This document shows, one piece after another, positions 58,930-64,000 of a DNA stretch of 64,000 nt. Each line of letters begins with the position of its first letter. Position 1 is the stretch's first letter. The stretch comes from Alkanindiges illinoisensis (GTDB lineage: Bacteria; Pseudomonadota; Gammaproteobacteria; Pseudomonadales; Moraxellaceae), in assembly GCF_004377485.1 (NCBI RefSeq), contig NZ_SNTY01000025.1:62001-126000 (forward strand), written 5' to 3'. A program made the translations under genes and the position numbers. The notes beneath the pieces are model-generated. The model searched no databases. It had not been told where the DNA came from and saw only the letters and a list, made by a program, of their open reading frames with translations.

Positions 58930-59826
58930 TTAGTTTAAGAAGCGTCCTAACTCACGAATAAACTTGATGGGTTCATCTAATAACGGGGTATGGCCGGATT
59001 TTTGAAACTCCACCACATGGGCTGGCTGCATTTTGTCGCTAACTACACGCTGACCACAGGCATGGTACAAAGGTGACTGCATCCCAATCATTACAGTAGT
59101 TGGAATTTGCCAGCGCCCCAGAATTTCACGGTAGTCGTGTTGCCCAGCCATATAAGCATTCAAATACAAACGAATATCTTCCAGCCTTGATAGCGCAATA
59201 ACATGCGGCATCAGTACAGGCAATTGTGCAGACAGATTAAACAGATACTTGATGAGCGACTTGCCCAGCATGGTTTCAAAAATTTCACCCAGCACAGCCA
59301 CTGCCTGACGCCGGGTAGCGTAGGGCAACTGGTGTAATAACAAATGGTTTTCAAACGGGGCAATAATATCCAGCATGTGCTGAAACTGACTAAACAATTG
59401 CGCTTGCTGCGTACCAAATAATCCATAATTCCAGTCTGGCCGATTTCTCACACAAGGTGACTGGTCAATGTGCAAATAACGGCGTACCCGTGCAAACTCC
59501 GGGCTATGCTGCAAATGCAGTGCCGTACTGGCGCCTAGCGAATAACCCACCAAATAAAAGTCTTTTAAGTCAAAGTGATGGATAACATTCAGCACGTCCT
59601 GCGCATGGTTTTCAAACACATCCGGTTGATTCAGGCGCAGTGCCTTTGACTTGCCAAAACCGCGAAAATCCGGCATGTAAAATTTAAAATGCCGGATAAA
59701 AGGCAAAATGAAGGGTAGCCACTGGCTGCTTTTCATCCCCAGTCCATGCAGCATCAATACTGGCTGGCCCTGCCCAACCACACGCACATACAATGGTTGC
59801 TGGTCACGCGTCATGACTGTTGGCAT
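58930..59826 (-). CDS. Alpha/beta-fold hydrolase
   Basis: A 298-residue hydrolase. LMLHGLGMKSSQW gives the oxyanion loop, the nucleophile elbow is LVGYSLGASTALHL (Ser), a TTVMIGMQSPLYH strand leads toward the acid residue, and the catalytic His lies in EFQKSGHTPLLDEP. No signal peptide is seen. The substrate cannot be told. It lies 58 bp downstream of lptG on the same strand. Confidence 0.85.
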   Translation of the reverse strand: MPTVMTRDQQPLYVRVVGQGQPVLMLHGLGMKSSQWLPFILPFIRHFKFYMPDFRGFGKSKALRLNQPDVFENHAQDVLNVIHHFDLKDFYLVGYSLGASTALHLQHSPEFARVRRYLHIDQSPCVRNRPDWNYGLFGTQQAQLFSQFQHMLDIIAPFENHLLLHQLPYATRRQAVAVLGEIFETMLGKSLIKYLFNLSAQLPVLMPHVIALSRLEDIRLYLNAYMAGQHDYREILGRWQIPTTVMIGMQSPLYHACGQRVVSDKMQPAHVVEFQKSGHTPLLDEPIKFIRELGRFLN

Positions 59827-59883
59827 AATCCTGCTCCTGCTGGGATATGAGTAAGTGGCAGCGGCTTTTTGATCGGTTAAGGA

Positions 59884-60957
59884 CTATTTGGCACGGTTGA
59901 GCAGGTAAGCACCCAGACCAAAACAAATCACAATCGGCAGCAATACAAACCATGCCGGGGACGGGGAATACACCAAACTGGCATAGCTTAAAAAGTCTTG
60001 CAAATAGCGAAAGCCCAAACCAATAAACAAGGCTATTACTAACCGAAAACCGATAGACTGCTGGCGTAGCGGGCCGAATATAAATGAGCAGGCAATCACT
60101 ACCAGCGAAATCAGCGCAAAAGGCGCGGCAATTTTTTGCCATAGCGCGAGCACATAGGGTTTTGGCACTTGCGCGCTGGTCGACAGATAGCGCATGTACT
60201 CAATCAGCTGGGTCGGTGCCAGATCTTCCGGTGCGACTGTAACGGTCTGGACAAAGCGCGGTTGCAAACCCAGTGGCAGGTTTAGATGATCGTTATGAAT
60301 CGGTTTGGCACTGCCATCCGGCCGAATCTGGATTTGATTTACGCTTTCCAGTTGCCACTGCTGGTTTTGCATAAATTCACCCGTTTGGGCAGTCAGCGTT
60401 TGCGTAATACGGTATTTTTCGTTCAGGTCAATCACTTCAACCTGCTTAAGCTGGCCCATTGAATTGGCATAGTTCACATAGATATAGCGATTGCCTTCAC
60501 GCGTCCAGTAGCCATGTACCTCGCCAATTTTGACTAATTGGCCGCCCTGCTTCTGGATAGCACGTGCCTGTTCGTTGGTGTAGGGCAAAATCCATTGGCT
60601 TAAGGCAAATGAGACAATCACTAGCACTAAGGCAGGCCATAGCACCCAGCTTACAATACGCCACAGGCTAATCCCTATTGAGCGCATAACAATCAGTTCA
60701 CTACTGGACGCTAAGGACCCTAAACCAATAACTGCGCCCATTAGCCCGGCAATGGGCAGGATGTCATATAAAAACTTGGGAGCCTGCCATAAAATATAAG
60801 TAAACGCATTTAAGGCACTGTAACCTTCCTTCAGTTCACCCAACTCGGCAATATAGGAAAACAGCATTTGCAATAGCAGTAGCAATAGAGCCGCGCCCAG
60901 CATAGCCAGACCAGACGTTTTAATCACATGCCGTGCTAACAGCAGAATTGATGTCAT
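59884..60957 (-). CDS. lptG: LPS export permease LptG
   Basis: Membrane subunit of the LptB2FG ABC transporter that extracts lipopolysaccharide from the inner membrane, 357 residues. An N-terminal helix (LAMLGAALLLLLLQMLFSYI), two or more further helices, the conserved LASSSELIVMRSIGISLWRI segment, a periplasmic beta-jellyroll region and C-terminal helices are visible. Its ATG overlaps the lptF stop by 4 bases (ATGA), so the two are translationally coupled. Confidence 0.95.
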   Translation of the reverse strand: MTSILLLARHVIKTSGLAMLGAALLLLLLQMLFSYIAELGELKEGYSALNAFTYILWQAPKFLYDILPIAGLMGAVIGLGSLASSSELIVMRSIGISLWRIVSWVLWPALVLVIVSFALSQWILPYTNEQARAIQKQGGQLVKIGEVHGYWTREGNRYIYVNYANSMGQLKQVEVIDLNEKYRITQTLTAQTGEFMQNQQWQLESVNQIQIRPDGSAKPIHNDHLNLPLGLQPRFVQTVTVAPEDLAPTQLIEYMRYLSTSAQVPKPYVLALWQKIAAPFALISLVVIACSFIFGPLRQQSIGFRLVIALFIGLGFRYLQDFLSYASLVYSPSPAWFVLLPIVICFGLGAYLLNRAK

Positions 60958-62057
60958 GACTGGGCGGCCTCCTTAATGCGTTTGGCAGCCTGCGGTGACA
61001 AACGCTGCCGCCGTGACAGAAGCAAACCTACCACCAGATAAATAACCAGTACCAGCGGATAACCCCACAGACCAAGCTTGTCTTTGGATATGCGAGTTTT
61101 AACGGCCATTAATGCCACAATCAGGCTGGCAAAAATCATCACAGCAGGAAACAATCGATAATAACGACCCTGCCGTGGATTGACCTGCGACAAGGGAAGC
61201 GCCAGAATCAGTGCCAGTGCCATCACCCACGGTGCACTCAAGCGCCAGCCGAATTCACTACGAATGACCGGTTCATTCAGTCGCTTGGCTAGCGCCGTCA
61301 TACTCATGGCTTCTACCCGCTGGGTACCCAGCTCAGGATCGCTTGCGTGCTCAATACGTAAACGGTAAGTGGCAAATTCAGCATGGGTATATTCGGGTTT
61401 GCCAGGATAAATTTCATAACGACGGCCACGAATCAGGTCGACAACGCTGGCACGATTCGTTGGATCAACCACACGGGTTGCCCGTTCAGCCATGATCAGC
61501 ATGTCCGGTTTATTCGGTTGCTCACTGCGTTCGTAAAAGAAAATATCCTGTAAATCGCGCCGGTCTTCCGACAGGGAACCCGCATAAATGGTGTAGCGTC
61601 CACTGGACACAAACTCACGCGGCCTTACCAGATCAAAACCACTACGTACTGCCTGTGTTGCCGTCACCTGATCAAACTTGCGATTACCCCATGGTGTAAG
61701 CTGAATAACCAGTGCAGCTTCAGCAATAATCAGCAGCAATGTCATAGGAATCAATAAAATACCCAAACTATCGCGGCTCACACCGCTGCTGTTAAGCACA
61801 GCCATTTCATGGTCAACATACAGGCGGCCAAACACCAGCATCAAGCCTACAAAAAAGCCCAGCGGTAATATGAGGGTTAAAAATTCGGGTAAGCGAAAGG
61901 CAATAATAGTAAACAGTACACTGGCATCCAGACGTCCCTGCGCCGCCACACCAAAATACTTGATCAGGCGACCACCCAGCATAATCAGCGTGAGCAAGCC
62001 AACCACAACAGCACTGGTGCTAAGAACCTGACGAACCAAATAACGACGAATGATCAA
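60954..62057 (-). CDS. lptF: LPS export permease LptF
   Basis: Partner of LptG, about 367 residues. I take TTG at 62055-62057 as the start because it yields MIIRRYLVRQVLST, the usual family N-terminus, and GGA lies 8 bases upstream; a TTG at 62081 adds eight residues. Six membrane segments flank a periplasmic beta domain. Typical stretches are GFFVGLMLVFGRLYVDHEMAVLNSSGV and ALAKRLNEPVIRSEFGWRLS. It diverges from pepA across a gap of about 178 bp, as in other gammaproteobacteria. Confidence 0.94.
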   Translation of the reverse strand: MIIRRYLVRQVLSTSAVVVGLLTLIMLGGRLIKYFGVAAQGRLDASVLFTIIAFRLPEFLTLILPLGFFVGLMLVFGRLYVDHEMAVLNSSGVSRDSLGILLIPMTLLLIIAEAALVIQLTPWGNRKFDQVTATQAVRSGFDLVRPREFVSSGRYTIYAGSLSEDRRDLQDIFFYERSEQPNKPDMLIMAERATRVVDPTNRASVVDLIRGRRYEIYPGKPEYTHAEFATYRLRIEHASDPELGTQRVEAMSMTALAKRLNEPVIRSEFGWRLSAPWVMALALILALPLSQVNPRQGRYYRLFPAVMIFASLIVALMAVKTRISKDKLGLWGYPLVLVIYLVVGLLLSRRQRLSPQAAKRIKEAAQS

Positions 62058-62234
62058 AAGGGCTATCCACAGTAAACCCAAAAGGGTGATGACAAAGGGC
62101 TATTACAAAATGCCAAGTTTAAGTACTTATACCTTAAAAAAATAGTACGTGGCGTATCAATTTAGGCTGTTCAAGTCTAGCAGGACAGTGTTTTAATGGA
62201 ATACTGCTTCGCCACGATGATGCAAGGTCAATAC

Positions 62235-63755
62235 ATGAAACTGAATTTACAGAACAAACTTTTACCAACCTCAGACACAACCGCTGCCAGTACCGCCAAT
62301 AGTAATGCCACACTGGTATTAATTCTGGATCAGGAAACACTGGTACAGTCACATGACCAGCTGCCCAGTGATGTGCAACAGCAACTCACCACCCAGATTG
62401 AGCGTGCCCAGTTCAAGGCCAAGCTGGGTGAAACCCTGCCAGTTTATCAGTTAAACAATGCTGATTTTTCACAGGTTTTGCTGGTGGGTGCTGGTGAACT
62501 GGAAAAAATGACTGCCGGTCAGGCGCAAACACTGGCTACTAGTATTTATAAGGCATTGGCCAACCGGACGGCGCAAGCAGTGATTTCACTGGATGCATTG
62601 GCTGACCAGACCCTTGAGCCATTTGTACTGGCGTTGAGCAATGCTGCCTACCGCTTTGATACTTATAAGAGTAAAAAATCTGAAGCCATTCTGGACAGCA
62701 TTGTCTTGCACAGTACCCGTGCTGATGAACTGCAATCCCGTATTGATTACCTGCAAGCTGTGGCAAAGGGTCAGTCACTGGCCAGGGATGTAGGCAATCA
62801 GCCTGCCAATGTGTGCCATCCTGAATATATGGCAGAGCAAGCCTTGCAACTGGCGCAGCAATACCCCGATTTGCTGAGTGTTTCCGTGCTGGATGAAGCA
62901 GCCATGCAGGAACTGGGCATGAATGCATTGCTGGCCGTGAGCAAAGGTTCCGAGCGTGAAGCGCGTCTGGTGATTCTGGAATACAAAGGCAAGCCGGATG
63001 ATTTTCAGTCTGAGTCAGGTAAACCTGTGGTGCTGGTGGGCAAAGGTATTACCTTTGATACCGGTGGTATTTCTATTAAGCCTGCTGCTGGCATGGATGA
63101 AATGAAGTTTGACATGTGTGGCGCAGCATCAGTACTGGGTACGCTGCAAGCCCTGTGTGAAGCCAGACTGCCCATTAATGTGGTAGGAACACTGGTATGT
63201 GCCGAAAACATGCCATCTGGTCGTGCCACCCGTCCGGGTGACATTGTCACCACCATGAGCGGGCAAACGGTTGAAATCTTAAATACCGATGCTGAAGGCC
63301 GTTTGGTGCTGTGCGACGCCCTAACCTATATCAAGCGCTTTAATCCGGATACCGTGATTGATATTGCCACCTTAACCGGCGCCTGCGTGGTGGCACTGGG
63401 CAAAGTACTGGCTGGCTTGTTTAGTCCGGACGATGCACTGGCCAGTGAATTGCTGGAAGCCGGGCAGACGGCACATGACCGGGTATGGCGCATGCCAGTG
63501 ATTGATGACTATCAGGAACTGCTGGACTCCCCGATTGCCGATATGGGCAACATTGGTGGGCCTTACGGTGGTGCCATTACTGCAGCCTGCTTCCTGCAAC
63601 GCTTTACCAAGGAATATCGCTGGGCACATCTGGATATTGCCGGGGTAGCATGGCTGTCGGGTAGCAATAAAGGGGCAACAGGTCGTCCGGTGCCGTTGCT
63701 GATGGAGTTCCTGCGTACGCGTAGTCAAGCCAGTCAAGGCCAGAACGTACAGTAA
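62235..63755 (+). CDS. pepA: Leucyl aminopeptidase (M17)
   Basis: Two-metal cytosolic aminopeptidase, about 506 residues. The start is the ATG at 62235 (MKLNLQNKLLP) with AAGG upstream; earlier in-frame ATGs add 13 unlike residues. The catalytic domain shows LVGKGITFDTGGISIKPAAGMDEMKFDMCG (two adjacent pieces), the signature NTDAEGRLVLCDAL and the C-terminal WAHLDIAGVAW. In E. coli the homologue also acts as a DNA-binding protein in XerCD recombination. It precedes holC. Confidence 0.96.
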   Translation: MKLNLQNKLLPTSDTTAASTANSNATLVLILDQETLVQSHDQLPSDVQQQLTTQIERAQFKAKLGETLPVYQLNNADFSQVLLVGAGELEKMTAGQAQTLATSIYKALANRTAQAVISLDALADQTLEPFVLALSNAAYRFDTYKSKKSEAILDSIVLHSTRADELQSRIDYLQAVAKGQSLARDVGNQPANVCHPEYMAEQALQLAQQYPDLLSVSVLDEAAMQELGMNALLAVSKGSEREARLVILEYKGKPDDFQSESGKPVVLVGKGITFDTGGISIKPAAGMDEMKFDMCGAASVLGTLQALCEARLPINVVGTLVCAENMPSGRATRPGDIVTTMSGQTVEILNTDAEGRLVLCDALTYIKRFNPDTVIDIATLTGACVVALGKVLAGLFSPDDALASELLEAGQTAHDRVWRMPVIDDYQELLDSPIADMGNIGGPYGGAITAACFLQRFTKEYRWAHLDIAGVAWLSGSNKGATGRPVPLLMEFLRTRSQASQGQNVQ

Positions 63756-63765
63756 GTGATCACAC

Positions 63766-64000
63766 ATGGCTGATGTTGGGTTTTATCTGATCCAGAGTCA
63801 GATCCTGCAGGTGGATCTGGCCTGCCGGATTTGCCGCAAAAGCATCCAGACGGCCCAGCAGCCCCTGCTGGTCAAGTTTGATGATCTGGATGCCCTGCAA
63901 CAGTTTGATGCCTTGCTGTGGCAGTTTGACCCGGCCAGCTTTGTGGCCCATGACATCGACAGCTTGCACTCACCCATTTGCTTGAGCCTGACTTTGCCGG
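63766..64000 (+). CDS. holC: DNA polymerase III chi subunit, N-terminal part
   Basis: Cut by the right window edge; the first 78 residues are visible. ATG at 63766, 10 bp after the pepA stop. FYLIQSQILQVDLACRICRKSIQ and ALLWQFDPASFVAHDID follow the HolC pattern (ACR-I-x-K, LLW-F-x-x-x-SF-x-H). HolC links the clamp loader to SSB. pepA-holC order is common in gammaproteobacteria. Confidence 0.85.
   Translation, partial: MADVGFYLIQSQILQVDLACRICRKSIQTAQQPLLVKFDDLDALQQFDALLWQFDPASFVAHDIDSLHSPICLSLTLP

Overview
The window looks like chromosomal DNA of a gammaproteobacterium of the family Moraxellaceae (Acinetobacter/Alkanindiges relatives). This is inferred from the DcaP-type porin, the Omp33-36-like porin, the lpxC-ftsZ-ftsA-ftsQ-ddl-murC-murG order, the pyrE/crc pair and the CrbS/CrbR-acs acetate module. 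No rRNA, tRNA, integrase, transposase or CRISPR array was seen. Most of the window is ordinary core genome of moderate GC. The clear exception is the AT-rich stretch around 51.4-55.5 kb.

Layout. 1-2.1 kb: capsule/exopolysaccharide export genes wzc (partial), wzb and wza. 2.4-13.3 kb: a complete acetate-use module with the permease pair actP-yjcH, the hybrid sensor kinase CrbS, the response regulator CrbR and acetyl-CoA synthetase acs, interrupted by two unrecognised genes and a tandem-repeat array. 13.7-24.2 kb: a candidate small RNA, a DcaP porin, an MscS channel, rsmE, a reductase, waaA, an Old Yellow Enzyme with an ArsR-type regulator, prfB with its programmed +1 frameshift, and a porin. 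24.2-34.6 kb: recJ, pdxH, glmM, guaB and the pyruvate dehydrogenase genes aceF and aceE. 34.8-47 kb: an M23 peptidase, a DciA-like gene, the division and cell-wall cluster from lpxC to murG, a PhyH-type dioxygenase and gshB. 47-51.4 kb: pyrE, a Crc/ExoIII-family gene, a GGA-rich RNA with a GacA-box-like site, an ArsC-family gene and an unusual zinc-ribbon/pilin fusion. 52.1-58.7 kb: an orphan type VI secretion module (vgrG, a multidomain peptidoglycan-degrading effector, a putative periplasmic immunity protein) with a TetR-operator-like palindrome upstream. 58.9-64 kb: a hydrolase, lptG, lptF, pepA and the start of holC.

Themes. Central carbon flow recurs: acetate uptake and activation, its two-component control, pyruvate dehydrogenase, and a Crc-family protein next to a probable Rsm-type RNA. 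Envelope building is the second theme (lpxC, waaA, lptFG, glmM, mur and fts genes, porins). The two most notable items are the RsmX/Y/Z-like RNA at about 49435-49590, which has ten GGA motifs, GGA-loop hairpins, a terminator and a near-consensus GacA site, and the T6SS module, whose effector carries LysM, lytic-transglycosylase-like and M23 domains plus an 11-copy perfect 9-bp repeat. All functional calls rest on reading the sequence and family knowledge. No searches were run.
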